From: Cristatella mucedo
Taxonomy: Eukaryota > Bryozoa > Phylactolaemata > Cristatellidae
Assembly: GCA_009760855.2 (NCBI GenBank)
Contig: WPIO01000003.1
Location: forward strand, 4,481,501 to 4,497,500
Direction: 5' to 3'
Length of the DNA stretch: 16,000 nt
In this document: in pieces, positions 1 through 9,218 of the stretch
Position numbering within the stretch: the first letter of the stretch is position 1
Layout of the letters: every line of letters begins with the position of its first letter
Notes under the pieces: generated by a model
Told to the model about the DNA's origin: nothing
Database searches by the model: none
The model's input: the letters and a program-made list of their open reading frames with translations, nothing else
Program-made: the position numbers and the translations under genes

Positions 1-1299
1 CTAGTAAAATGTGCAACATTCTTGCACTCTTAACTCAATCATTAAGAAGCAATCTTCATTAGAGCAGTACATTTTAAGCGCTCTAGGACTATACTGATTG
101 ATGTTTTATATGGAGATATTTGTTTGGGGCTAGAAATAATTTTCTTTTAGCAATACCTGTTACCTTGGGTAGAATGTTTTCCGTGAATTCCTTCTCCGGT
201 GATATGTAATAATTCCGGTAGCTGGTACACTGCTAATTAGAAAATGAAAGGCTTTAAAAAAGAGGTTAAAAAATATCATTGATTCGATATCTAGCATTTC
301 ACCGCAAACAATGAGACCTTTAAGTTGATAAATTTATTCTTTGGTGAAATGACGGTTATGTCTAATGATGCACTAAAGCTCAAACAGGCTCTCTACCAGC
401 CAAAGTAAAGCATCTCACCACTACTTTGTTTGGATATATCCACTGAAAAAATATTTGACAACCTTGGAGGGCTAATCGAAAACTTGTCAATTATGAAGTA
501 TTTAAAAGAGCGAGCCTATTCAATTCTTTGTCCCCGAAGCATTACAAGATAGGGTCGTCTAAGAAAAGAGATGGGATCCTCATAAGAAGCAGCCCGGCAA
601 GCTTTTATTTTAAAGGTATCCACCTTGAGGCTTGTAGTGATCCGCAAGCAAGTATTTTACATATCATAAACATCCTATAATACGATCAATAGATAACCGA
701 GCCACGAATCTGTATGGCCCTGCTAGTGGCCAAAATCATTTCCCCCGGAATGGAAGCAGGAGTTGTATCTTCGTCCGGGAATTAACCACAGACGTCGTTA
801 TGCAATTTTCCCCTCTTCCATGATATCTTGGCGACTATTTCGTCGTGGAGGAGACTGAGTGATAACATAGCGAGAGGCTAGCTATAGACCAACTTAGTCC
901 TAGGGTGGGTTTGTTAATCACTGAAGCTTGTTAATGCAAAGTGCCTTCTGCTCTCTTCGAGCAAGCTTCCTGCGGCAAAGGTGGGCTGTTTTACATGTTG
1001 TCTTCTAATAAGTCACTGTTTTTCTCATATTGAATATTTTTGAAAAGAAGAGGAAGAAATAAGTTAGTCTGCCTCTAATATACTGAGCTGATGATTGGCG
1101 TTGAGTTTGGTATAATTAAATAATGAGTGCGTTCCTTTATATTCCTAGAGTGTGCGACTCAGTAGCATCCCTAGTGCATACTCTTGCACACTTACGTAAT
1201 CACACAAGCCGATTGTACCTGTGTGGCTAAGCACAGCGAGTAATAACATTAATAAATACAAAAATAACTACTTGCTGATTCAACAGCCTCTTTTTTTAT
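1..1299. other. Unassigned AT-rich sequence
   Basis: No open frame of useful length, no recognisable domain, no tRNA-like boxes and no simple repeat was found here on either strand. The stretch has scattered stops in all frames and the base composition of old non-coding invertebrate DNA. It may contain repeats too decayed to see by eye, or introns. Confidence 0.5.
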
Positions 1300-1430
1300 A
1301 GCAACAGAAGAACCTTTACAGCTGTCACCACCACTTGGAGCAGCTATAAAGGATCGCCCACCTCAGGATTCAAACCCACGACCTCAGGGCCGAGGTCACA
1401 AAAACTAGCCACCTTACCTAGTGGGCCATT
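1300..1430 (-). mobile_element. tRNA-derived SINE (family A), minus strand
   Basis: Read on the minus strand, 1428 to 1417 (TGGCCCACTAGG) resembles a pol III A box, and 1376 to 1366 (GGTTTGAATCC) is one base away from the consensus B box GGTTCGAATCC. The spacing fits a tRNA-like head. The segment GAGGTCGTGGGTTTGAATCC is typical of invertebrate SINE heads. The body runs on to about 1300 and contains CAAGTGGTGGT and GACAGCTGT. The same body words recur at 7113-7121 and 13377-13387, so this is a dispersed family and not a lone tRNA pseudogene. Such elements are transcribed by RNA polymerase III and moved by a partner LINE. The 3' boundary is uncertain. Confidence 0.75.
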
Positions 1431-1440
1431 ACGGATCAAC

Positions 1441-1683
1441 AATATAATGATAATAGTAATATTGCACTTTATAAAGCGCCCTCGGAGAACTCAAATATTT
1501 CTAGGCACTTTACGTTTGCTGCAAAAGGAAACGCGATTGAATGATTAGCAATACCATGCTTGCTAGACAGCATGAATAACATGGTTAGGGATGATATGCA
1601 CAGGTTCAGCATGCAAGTGTGGTTAGTGGCAGCATGCAGTGTCAGCATGCATAAGCACATGAAAGACGAATCACAGGGATGAG
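1441..1683 (-). mobile_element. 5'-truncated CR1/L2-like LINE, 3' UTR and tail only
   Basis: This aligns with the 3' UTR of the better copy at 13400-13640. Shared blocks include AAGCGCCCTC near 1475, the GGTTAGTGGCAGCATGC block near 1622, and GACGAATCACAGGGA near 1664. On the minus strand it begins just after the LINE stop codon region, passes through the GCATGC-rich UTR and the terminal hairpin (1512 to 1472), and ends in an ATT/ATC-rich tail at about 1460 to 1441. No coding sequence remains. Heavy 5' truncation is usual for LINE copies, because target-primed reverse transcription starts at the 3' end. Confidence 0.88.
1472..1512 (-). repeat. LINE 3'-terminal hairpin, copy 1
   Basis: On the minus strand the arms are TAAAGTGCC (1512-1504) and GGCGCTTTA (1480-1472). 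They pair over nine positions if one U-G wobble is allowed in RNA. CR1/L2-type LINEs commonly end in a stem-loop recognised by their own RT; assigning that role here is inference. Confidence 0.7.
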
Positions 1684-2234
1684 TGGCAGCAATCTATTGG
1701 ACATCAGTGTGACGAAGCTGCAGTTTCATTAAGTGAATGCAATACATTTATACCACATAATGATTATTTAAGAACCATGATGATATGATATATTATATGA
1801 TGGTAACCCAAATTTCGAGCCATTTTGCTCACTTTTTTACGAAAATTTGCTGTGCAGTTGATAACCTGTGCTAAGAATTTAACAATGCCTAGCCACTATC
1901 ACAATCCATCGTGTCCACTAAAATCCACTGAATCCTTTTCTGAATACAGAACTAGTCAGCTTTTGGAAGCTCTGGCTTGGATTCGGTGTAACTCTTTGCT
2001 ATCACTAACGGGCACCCAGAAATTTCAACCGCATTTGTGGGTTCTTTCTTGCAATGTACTCTATTGATTGCAGCAGTGGCCTAGGCGAATAACCCTATCT
2101 ACAGTAGTTCACGATAATCTGATAAATTCAAGCCGTTGGGCATTCTCTATCTATGGCAAAACAGCTCAATCGGCTGAAACGTCTTAGGCAGGTACACTAA
2201 TCCACCTTAATCCATCACCTACACTTTTTTGAGT
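1684..2234. other. Unassigned stretch between two LINE copies
   Basis: An 80-codon open frame lies at 1825-2067 (plus), but its translation matches no family I recognise and its length is unremarkable for this base composition. Part of this stretch could be the badly decayed endonuclease N-terminal half of the LINE that follows, but I could not find its early catalytic motifs. Confidence 0.4.
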
Positions 2235-2236
2235 AT

Positions 2237-2525
2237 TACATCGGATTGGTGTATCGGCCTAGAATATTGCTTAAGACAATAAACAAAACTTGGTCTTTCC
2301 TCGTGATGAGTGATTTAAACATAAAATTTGATTACTTATCTGACGCCCTGAGCACTTAATTTCATGGACTGACTGACTCATTGTTTCCTGTGGCTCATAT
2401 GCACGACCCTGCTCTCATCAAGGCTCACATACCCGACCAAATGTTCTCATACAAATTCACTTTGTTATCATCGACTACAACCATATCCTGCTTGTCGGAC
2501 CACATGCAGATCTCATTTAGTCTAC
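2237..2525 (+). pseudogene. LINE endonuclease domain remnant (C-terminal half)
   Basis: Across shifting frames the plus strand reads FEYYIGLVYRPR (about 2237), then SDLNIKFDYLSDAL (about 2310, equivalent to the GDFN core), then FHGLTDSL and HDPALIKAHIPD (about 2360-2440), and finally CLSDHMQISFSLQC (about 2490-2530). This is the order seen in APE-like endonucleases of CR1/L2 LINEs, where the GDFN aspartate and the SDH histidine take part in nicking target DNA. Here G of GDFN is S, a stop interrupts the middle, and the N-terminal half with its catalytic N and E motifs was not found. A non-functional relic. Confidence 0.72.
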
Positions 2526-3176
2526 AATGTGTGCACTCCTCCTCCTCATCTACAATCACCTGTGAATCGCAAACCTCAGGACCCATTACATAAATGCTGT
2601 TAGTGCAAGAATATCTGCTACGCCTCTGCTGTTCAATCTCCATCTAACCAGTCATCTTTGCAAGATTGCTGGAACACACCAGCTGACTTTCTCGACGAGT
2701 ATGAACCTTTGACTAAGTGCACTGTGAATCCTCACCAGACGGCCTGTGGTTTACCTCAGACAAAAAACTAGCTAGGTTTACTCAGGGCAAGCTTGAAAAG
2801 CATACACAAATGCAGACTGTTCATCCTTTGGCATATGAGAACTACAGGAGATGGCTCTAATTAATCCTAGAAGCTGGCCAAGTCAAGCTTTTCTAATAAC
2901 ATTGTTGGTTCACAGATATGTAATTAAAAATTCAGATGTCGACGATCAACCATCTAAGTAACCCTTCCCAGAACACCTCTTTACCAAGTGATCCCAGTGA
3001 TTATCTAGCAGATCGCGAATCCAGATTATTTGTCAACAAGATTGACAAGTTAAGTGAGTGCATCCCTAAGGTGGCAGCATCTCCCTATACTACTGGCCCT
3101 TACTTCGATGAAGCACCTCAATGTCTACATTCAACTAGGTCACTTGTGACCTAATAGGTAAGTTCGTAACCGATCA

Positions 3177-3800
3177 ATGAAGACAGCTAGTCGTCTGGAC
3201 CCAATTCCCACTTTCCTTCTTCTACAATGCATTTCTCTGATCCTGCCATGCATAACTAACATCTTTAAGATCGCATTTCCCCCAGGACACGTCTCAGCAC
3301 TTTTCAAAAAAGCTGTTGCCATATCACTCCTAAAGAAAACTTCACTAGATCAAGAAAACTTGATCAACGTCAGTCCAGTCTCTCTTCTACCGTTCCTATC
3401 AAAGACACTGGATCTAGTCGTGGCAGACCAGCTGAACTCAAAAATTGAACCTTAGAATCTTGCTAGGAAGTTCCAGTCTAGCTTTAGAGCTGACTAATGC
3501 ACAGAGTCGGCATTGCTTCTGGTGTAGACAGACCAATGTAGGAATGCAGGAATGCAGACTTAGGCAGAGTATCTCGGCTTTTTGTTCAATCATTTTTGCT
3601 TGATCTCAATCAGCAGCTTTTGATACAATTGATCACAGAGTCCTTCTGGAGCACCTCTCATCTCGCATGGGTATCATTCGCACTGTACGGCAATGGTTTG
3701 GGTCATATGTCAGTGGGAAAACTCTTTTATTTGTGTTGGTGTGAATGGACAAAGATTATCCGAGGAAATATTGGTTCCTCAGGGTTTGTCATTGCTTTGT
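3177..3800 (+). pseudogene. LINE reverse transcriptase domain remnant (fingers and palm, motifs 0 to B)
   Basis: A 92-codon frame at 3177-3455 gives the N-terminal RT block: LDPIPTFLL, then the LLKKTSLDQENLINVSPVSL segment ending in LPFLSKTLDLVVADQL. After a stop comes FQSSFRAD and TESALLLV (about 3470-3525), equivalent to the QSAYR/TETALL motif. Motif A follows at about 3598-3640 as LLDL then, after a frameshift, SAAFDTIDH, so the catalytic aspartate is encoded but the motif is broken. RVLLEHLSSRMG, RQWFGSYVSGK and ILVPQG (motif B, about 3770) complete it. The element's RT would copy its own RNA at a nicked target. Motif C and everything after it are deleted. Confidence 0.9.
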
Positions 3801-3990
3801 TCCGCTCTTTCTTTAGTTTTTTTTTTTCCCGTCTTGCGTCAGAACATCTCCTGACTTGACCATATTTAAAAAGAACTTAAAAATACACCTATATAGGAGA
3901 GCGTTAGTGGGTCCCAGTGATTCGTCCTTCATGTGCTTATGCGTGCTGACACTAACCACACTTGCATGCTGACCCAGTGCATGTAACCCT

Positions 3991-4234
3991 TAACACACGC
4001 AATCAAGCGCATGCACACAAGCACCTACTTTTCATCTAAAATTGACCAAAAACCTTTCTGCCCGTGGCTCGGACTTAAATTACATAAAATTCTTCCCTGA
4101 TTTTAGAGATTAAAAAATTAATGCTTGCCATTTCGCAAGTTAATTATCCGACCGTGCATAATAATCAAGACCAATGACCGAGGCCATTAATACGATCCAA
4201 TACCCTACCTTTGCTTCGATCCCTCCCAGCCTTT
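3991..4234. other. Spacer between two same-strand LINE copies
   Basis: No domain, tRNA-like box or tail is visible. It could include decayed RT sequence preceding the next fragment, but I saw no FADD-type motif. Confidence 0.4.
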
Positions 4235-5300
4235 GAGCACCTGGAATTCTCCTAACTCTCTTGATGCACGTATTGATGACACCCCTACTTGAATGGCAGC
4301 CAATTTTCCAAAATTAGATGGTAAAACTACCTTAATAGTCAAGTGCAAACCGGGAGTGGGGAAAAATTGGTAAGACTAAAGCTAAAAATTGGATCTGCCA
4401 GCATATTTCCGGTTTAAACTGCATGAAATCCAAGTGTCATGTTCGGAAAAGACCTTTCTTTAGACGAACACATGAGATCCACAATCAAGTCAGCCAACTT
4501 TGAAATATATAACAGCGCTTAAATTTGGGCATGGTTAGGTAAGGATACCACGTCGGCGTCAGTTTATGCATTTGTGACTTCCCGTCGTGACTTCTTTAAC
4601 TCACTGGTTGCTGGCCTACCGGCATGTGCAATCAGGCTCTTACAGCTGGTACAAAAACTCTGCAGCTAGGCTTGTCTGTCATGAGTACTGCAGTTGCCAC
4701 GTCACAACACCTCTCCCCGACCGGCACTAGCTACTAGTCAAGCAATGGATAGACTTCAAGACTTTTTCGCTGACTTTAAGGTACCTTTATTCTATCTCTC
4801 AAGCCTATCTCAATACTCTCTATTTGATCTACTACCCCACCAGGCCAAGCATCCTACGACCTGCTTTTCGGAATCTAACTGTTCACCAATACCTCGTAAA
4901 AAACTCAAATCCTTTGGAGACCGTGCATTAAGCTCGAATGTTCCCAATACCTGAAACTCACTACCAACTTGCTTCACAATCTCCCCTTACTTGATCGAGT
5001 TTAAAAGGAACTTTAAAATGTGCCTATTTATTAAAGCGTTTAGTGGGTCCCAGTGATTCGTCCTGTATGTGCCTATGCTTGCTGACACTGTGACACATGC
5101 TGTTACTAACCACACTTGCATGCCAACCCTGTGCATGTCACCCCTAACTTTGTTATTCATGTTGTCTATCAAGCATGATACCACTAACCATTCGATCACG
5201 TTTTTCTTGCAGCAAATGTAAAGCACCAAGAACGAGATGGATTTTGCCGAGAGTGCTTTATCAAGTTTATAATTACTATTATAATTTATATTATTATAGC
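4235..5300 (+). mobile_element. 5'-truncated CR1/L2-like LINE, RT thumb to 3' tail
   Basis: The plus strand begins in the post-motif-C region (LDARIDDT, MAANFPKLDGKTTLI, about 4261-4335), then a NLGV-type block reading as MFGKDLSLDEHMRST (about 4437-4480). It continues with FVTSRRDFFNSLVAGLPACAIRLLQLVQK (about 4570-4650, several stops nearby), the 86-codon frame 4694-4954 carrying LLPHQAKHPTTCFSESN, and the terminal block EFKRNFKM (about 5000). The 3' UTR occupies about 5040-5215. The terminal hairpin is at 5219-5260 and an ATT/ATA-rich tail ends near 5298. It is the same family as the minus-strand copy at 13391-14420, with many stops and frameshifts. The 3' end is complete, the 5' part is lost. 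Confidence 0.9.
5219..5260 (+). repeat. LINE 3'-terminal hairpin, copy 2
   Basis: TAAAGCAC (5219-5226) pairs perfectly with GTGCTTTA (5253-5260). Compared with the minus-strand copy at 13423-13465, a G-C pair has become A-U through changes on both arms, so pairing is kept. Confidence 0.78.
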
Positions 5301-6835
5301 GACTCTATCCTTCTCAAGTCTACCAAAAATTGCCTCCACAAAGCTCTAGCTTCAATTTCTTGCCAATATATAGTCCATTAACAGGGCACCCTAGGAATGC
5401 TATTTCCAATGCTTGACCTAGGACAGTGAACGGCAATCGGATGCAATCACTCTGGCCAGCACTGCAATCTACGACAATGTAATATAGTCTGGAGCAAAAA
5501 GACCGGATACTCTTCGCTCAAAACGCTAATTCAGATAACATATCATTGCATTCTTTGTTGCTAATAGCTTATTTGCACAGCATGATTTGACAGTGACGGC
5601 CTTTAGGTGTTTACAAAATTCACTGTAATTTTTAGCAACCTCAAGGGCCAATATAGCATTCCAGTTCAATCCACCACAAAGGGCCAGAAGTATTGTTTTC
5701 TTGTTAATGGGTATGCCTGTGTAGTGTACCTAAAGGGCAACCACGTAACCCGAAAACTGAGCTTATACTATTGTGGGGAAGGCACAGCAATCAATTGCAA
5801 TCGCCGAGGTCGATAACAATCCATAGTAATTTACATGAAATCGTGTAGAAGTTAGTGGCTGTAGGAAGCTCTACTTTGGATTTTTGCCAAGAACGTGTAT
5901 TCATTGTTTACCCAATACATTTCATCGCAAACGCTCTCATTCAAAGGCTGCCTTGCAATAGACTGCTACGGTCAGTGAAACCTCTATAGTGCTCTTCAGG
6001 GTGCCACACATCGACCAGATCTCGGATATGCTGCATCTTTCCAATTTTTATTACTTATCATGGCAAGTTGTACGTAAAGTCTTTGTAAAAAATCATCCGA
6101 CTTACCGAATGCATCGTCAGCTAGCGCCCACGGAATAATTAAAACTACCTGGGCCGATATCTAAATCACAGAGGCTGCTTATTTACAAGCATATTGTTAA
6201 CTATGGACAAAAGGAATACTATCAACTCGTAATAAGCCAGCTTAATTTATGGTTAAAGCATAATTCTTTTGGGCTCAAGAACAGTATCAACTTAAGGTTT
6301 TACGTCAACTGGTGATTTTCCGGCGCGCTTCCGGGTACTTGCATGAAGAAAGTTAGACAGAAATAATGCACAACTAATTTCCGCACTCGCTCCAAAGTCT
6401 ATTTTGATCCGTGCTTACCGGTCTGCCAACAAATTTGCGTGGATGGTGGGGATATAGTCGGTGGGTTGCACTAAGCAGCATTATTACTACATAATGATTT
6501 TCCATTTCCTGTGAGCTTCGGAGACGCAATAATTATGTTCCATCTGACGAGAGCTTGCACATAATATTTACACAGAGTTTTTACAGCTCTGTAACTTTCC
6601 ATGTCCATGTATTTTTTCTCTGTACCTCAACTTGAAATAATGGTGGGCTAATCAAAGTTGTTTTTTTAATTGTGGTTGGCTTGCATGAAAATGCTTCCAA
6701 GTTGAAATTAAATGTGTTCTGTGAGGCAGCTGAAGTGAATCAAGTCATTTGCTTATGTTAAGTTTTTTAGTTTTGAGCACACTTGTCTAGCATGATTATT
6801 CCTGGAAATAAAACCAGTAATAGTAACATATAGGT
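5301..6835. other. Unassigned stretch
   Basis: Nothing recognised on either strand. A 69-codon open frame at 5607-5816 (plus) has no family resemblance and is not supported as a gene. The sequence is AT-rich with short homopolymer runs only. Confidence 0.5.
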
Positions 6836-6960
6836 AAAGCAAACGAAGATAATCTCATCTCTTCGTAGCCACTTTAGGTGAGCAGCCAAGGAAGCCCTTC
6901 ACTTGGTTAGTAACAGCATGCCCAATTTTAGCATGCATACTCGTAGAGAGTTCGGATAGA
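6836..6960 (-). mobile_element. Decayed LINE 3' UTR fragment
   Basis: AAAGCAAACGAAGATAAT (about 6836) resembles AAAACAAACGAAATGAAT near 13516. The block from about 6903 (TTGGTTAGTAACAGCATGCC, then AGCATGCATACTCG) follows the same order as the GGTTAGTGGCAGCATGC and CAGCACGCATAAGC blocks of the 13391-14420 copy. The match is patchy with no hairpin or tail, so the boundaries are approximate. Confidence 0.5.
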
Positions 6961-7104
6961 TAATGCAGTAATCGTTGGCTTCATAAAATAAGATGATAGT
7001 ATGAGCACTTAATTCGATAATATGTGCTGCCATAATTCAAGTGTAAACTTCAGGAATAAATGCTGCAACTGAGTTTGACTTGATAGAAGCCAGAGGAATC
7101 AGTT

Positions 7105-7255
7105 TACAGGTCACAGCTGTCTGTCATCTGTTTAAAAACTAAAGATTAAAAAAGTCTGACTCAAAACAGAATAATCTAAGAGCTTCACATATGGCACTTG
7201 GCCCCAACCCACGACTTCAGTTTCAAAGGTGAGGACCTTGACAGCAGTCATATCT
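7105..7255 (-). mobile_element. tRNA-derived SINE (family A), minus strand
   Basis: On the minus strand, about 7250 to 7205 reads like a tRNA head: a decayed A-box region (TATGACTGCTG), then CAAGGTCCTCACCTTTGAAA and GAAGTCGTGGGTT. The B box is damaged (GGGTTGGGGCC where GGTTCGAACCC is expected). The body ends near GACAGCTGT (7121-7113), the word also found in the body of the SINE at 1300-1430. Head and body together support membership of the same family. It is old and probably dead. Confidence 0.65.
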
Positions 7256-8559
7256 CGTGCTTGCCGATTACAGATGCAAGTGGTTGAGTATGACTTGAGA
7301 TCATCTGTGAGTCATGCACAGATACCTGGGGTAACGCATCTCCTTAAGTAAAACTCCTCGGGTGACAATTGTCAATTAACATCAAAGCCCTGAAATAGAG
7401 CTCTGAGATAGTACGTCAAAGGATGTGATGCATTGAGATTTATACAAAGACCTTGCAGTCTGTCTCCAATGTCTTAGTGTGGCATAAGAATAGGGCTACC
7501 AAAGAACACAGGGGTAAGTTCTAGAACTAAGGATAAATGAGTAATTTTATGTATACAAGACAGTAGTATGCCTGTGCACCTCATAAAGAGAAGGCTCGGT
7601 ATGGGGTCTAGATGGTTGGCACTCTTTTAGCATGATGGGATAAACTTTGGAATGACGTTATGATTTGAAGGTTGGAAATCGAGTCAACACAAGTAACTGT
7701 AGTAAGAAGTTGATTGTGAATGCTGATAAAAGAATCTGCTATATATCTTGAATGCCTCATTGGTACCCATCGGTATCGAGGTTTGACTCGAGTGATATAT
7801 CCTGAAATCCCAGTCGATGGACATTCAGTCCTGATCATTTGTTCATATGCTTTCTTAAGATTTGAATTGTTAGCCCTTGCTAGTTTTGCATAATTTTGTA
7901 GTAATACAGCTGCCTTCTTAGCGAGATTGCATATTGTGGTTTGTTACAAAAGTAAACACGTTCAGAACAACACATGTAGTGCCGTGTTTAGGTAGTGCAG
8001 TCGGCTGGTGCAGCACTTTTGAGTAAAACGCGAACACATAGTGCAAATATCGGTTCGGATTGCTGATTTTGACAAGTGCTGACACATTTGTCAAAATTTT
8101 GACAGCACTAAAAACAATCAAAGTGAATTTGGTTAGATTGCACCATTAGCAGAAACTAATCTCTTTTCCGGCACATTGTGTATGCTCAATCGTACACTGC
8201 CGACCTGCTTACAGCTGCACTAAATAGACTTCAGCTTACACCGAAGGCAATTATCCTCTAGAAATAGCTTTGAAAACTAAGTCACCATATTTTAGTGGAC
8301 TTAATTTGGCTTTTTTTAAGTAACTTAGCCTAAGCTCTAATGTAAGGTAATGTATCTCCGTCTGTAACTCCACCAAGTCATAAAGACCTTATGGGTATTA
8401 GGCAGGAGCGTTTTGTATAGCACACTCAGTGTAAGCGGTTTTCGGTACGCATTCGGTAGCTAACAGACTTCGTCTCACGCAACAAAGAGAGAGTGGGAAG
8501 CATAGCAAAGTCGGGAGAGCAATTTAGGTAGTGAGTTGCATGAAAGTATCAGCTCAGGA
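7256..8559. other. Unassigned stretch with a compound palindrome
   Basis: Open frames at 7608-7838 and 7918-8121 (minus) have no recognisable family and are not supported as genes. The one structured element is the palindromic cluster at 8067-8109. Otherwise no tRNA boxes, tails or domains were seen. Confidence 0.45.
8067..8109. repeat. Compound inverted repeat
   Basis: TTTTGACA occurs at 8067-8074 and 8097-8104, and its reverse complement TGTCAAAA at 8089-8096. The last two form a perfect 16-base palindrome (8089-8104). AGTGCTG (8075-8081) is also complementary to CAGCACT (8103-8109). No matching terminal repeat marking a MITE was found nearby. Confidence 0.55.
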
Positions 8560-8985
8560 CCGCTGAAAAGGATGAGCCATAGTCGCAGTAGGAGACTAGT
8601 TGTTGTTGCATAAGAATTGTGAAAGCGAGTTCCACAGTCTACGACCTGCAGAGCTAAGGCTTCTGTCGCCAAAGGTCTTTAAGCGGAGTAATGGGACGGC
8701 TAATTTATTGTCCCACAGGACCTGAGGGCGCGAACATGCTGAAACTGATGTAGCAGTTCAGCGAGGTACGAAGGAAGGAGTCAATTCCTGGCAGGCCTTG
8801 TGGGTCAGCTTAAGAACCTTGCTCTGAATCCGTTGGTCAACCGGCATCCATCTTAGCTCTTTTAGCAAAGGAGACACGGGTTCAAACTTCTGGGACTTAC
8901 ACTCCGGGTAGGCCATGTACTCGATCTCGCTGCTTAAAGCCATGTTGGCAGCTGAACTGTCAGACTCGCCGTGTTTTTGATCCAT
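8560..8985 (-). pseudogene. C-terminal remnant of a second CR1/L2-like LINE
   Basis: The minus strand reads CKSQKFEPVSPLLKELRWMP, then VDQRIQSKVLKLTHKA (about 8900-8810), matching the LINE block that usually reads HITPVLKDLHWLPV followed by KILLLTYKAL. After a frameshift near 8785 come LTPSYLAELL, then HVRALRSCGTIN, and finally LLRLKTFGDRSLSSAGRRLWNSL (about 8685-8617), the usual end of the CR1/L2 ORF2 protein. The residues differ throughout from the family at 13391-14420, so this is a separate LINE lineage. This post-RT region has no known catalytic residues. Stops and at least one frameshift make it dead. No 3' hairpin or tail was found. Confidence 0.8.
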
Positions 8986-9157
8986 TTCCTTCGTAGCAAC
9001 ATCGGTGATTTCGTAAATCGACGACGAAGTCGTTCAGCCTTGCCACTTGAATGGTAGATCCATAGGCACCTCACCGACACCTTTACGTCTATTTTCTTGC
9101 CGTCTCCCACTTGTTACGCTGTGTCCTAGAGCAGCTTCTAGGCAAGCTCAACAGGGC

Positions 9158-9167
9158 CACCATCATC

Positions 9168-9199
<32 letters not shown>

Positions 9200-9208
9200 C
9201 ACAATCAT
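9158..9208 (+). repeat. CAT/CAC trinucleotide microsatellite
   Basis: The run is CAC, six CAT, CAC, six CAT, CAC, AAT, CAT. It therefore has a 21-base higher-order period. In one plus-strand frame it encodes 15 histidines in a row, inside the open frame 9047-9277, but no other feature supports that frame as a gene. Confidence 0.95.
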
Positions 9209-9218
9209 CGTCAATTAA

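Larger units (their letters stand above)
2235..3990 (+). mobile_element. Decayed CR1/L2-like LINE with internal deletion
   Basis: In order, the plus strand shows: the C-terminal half of an APE-type endonuclease (about 2237-2525), a linker (about 2640-3160), the first half of an RT domain (3177-3800), a T11 run at 3817-3827, then the last residues of the C-terminal domain (RTSPDLTIFKKNLKIHL, from about 3840) and the GCATGC-rich 3' UTR up to about 3990. Stops and frameshifts interrupt every domain. The RT finger/palm part is joined directly to the extreme C-terminus, so the FADD-type catalytic motif and the thumb are missing. The UTR stops before the terminal hairpin, so the 3' end is also lost. 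It is not capable of encoding a working protein. Confidence 0.88.

Noticed and set aside
1825-2067. 80-codon frame upstream of the first LINE as an ORF1 or endonuclease start
   Set aside because: No zinc-knuckle, RRM-like or endonuclease N-terminal motif could be seen; the link to the LINE is only positional.
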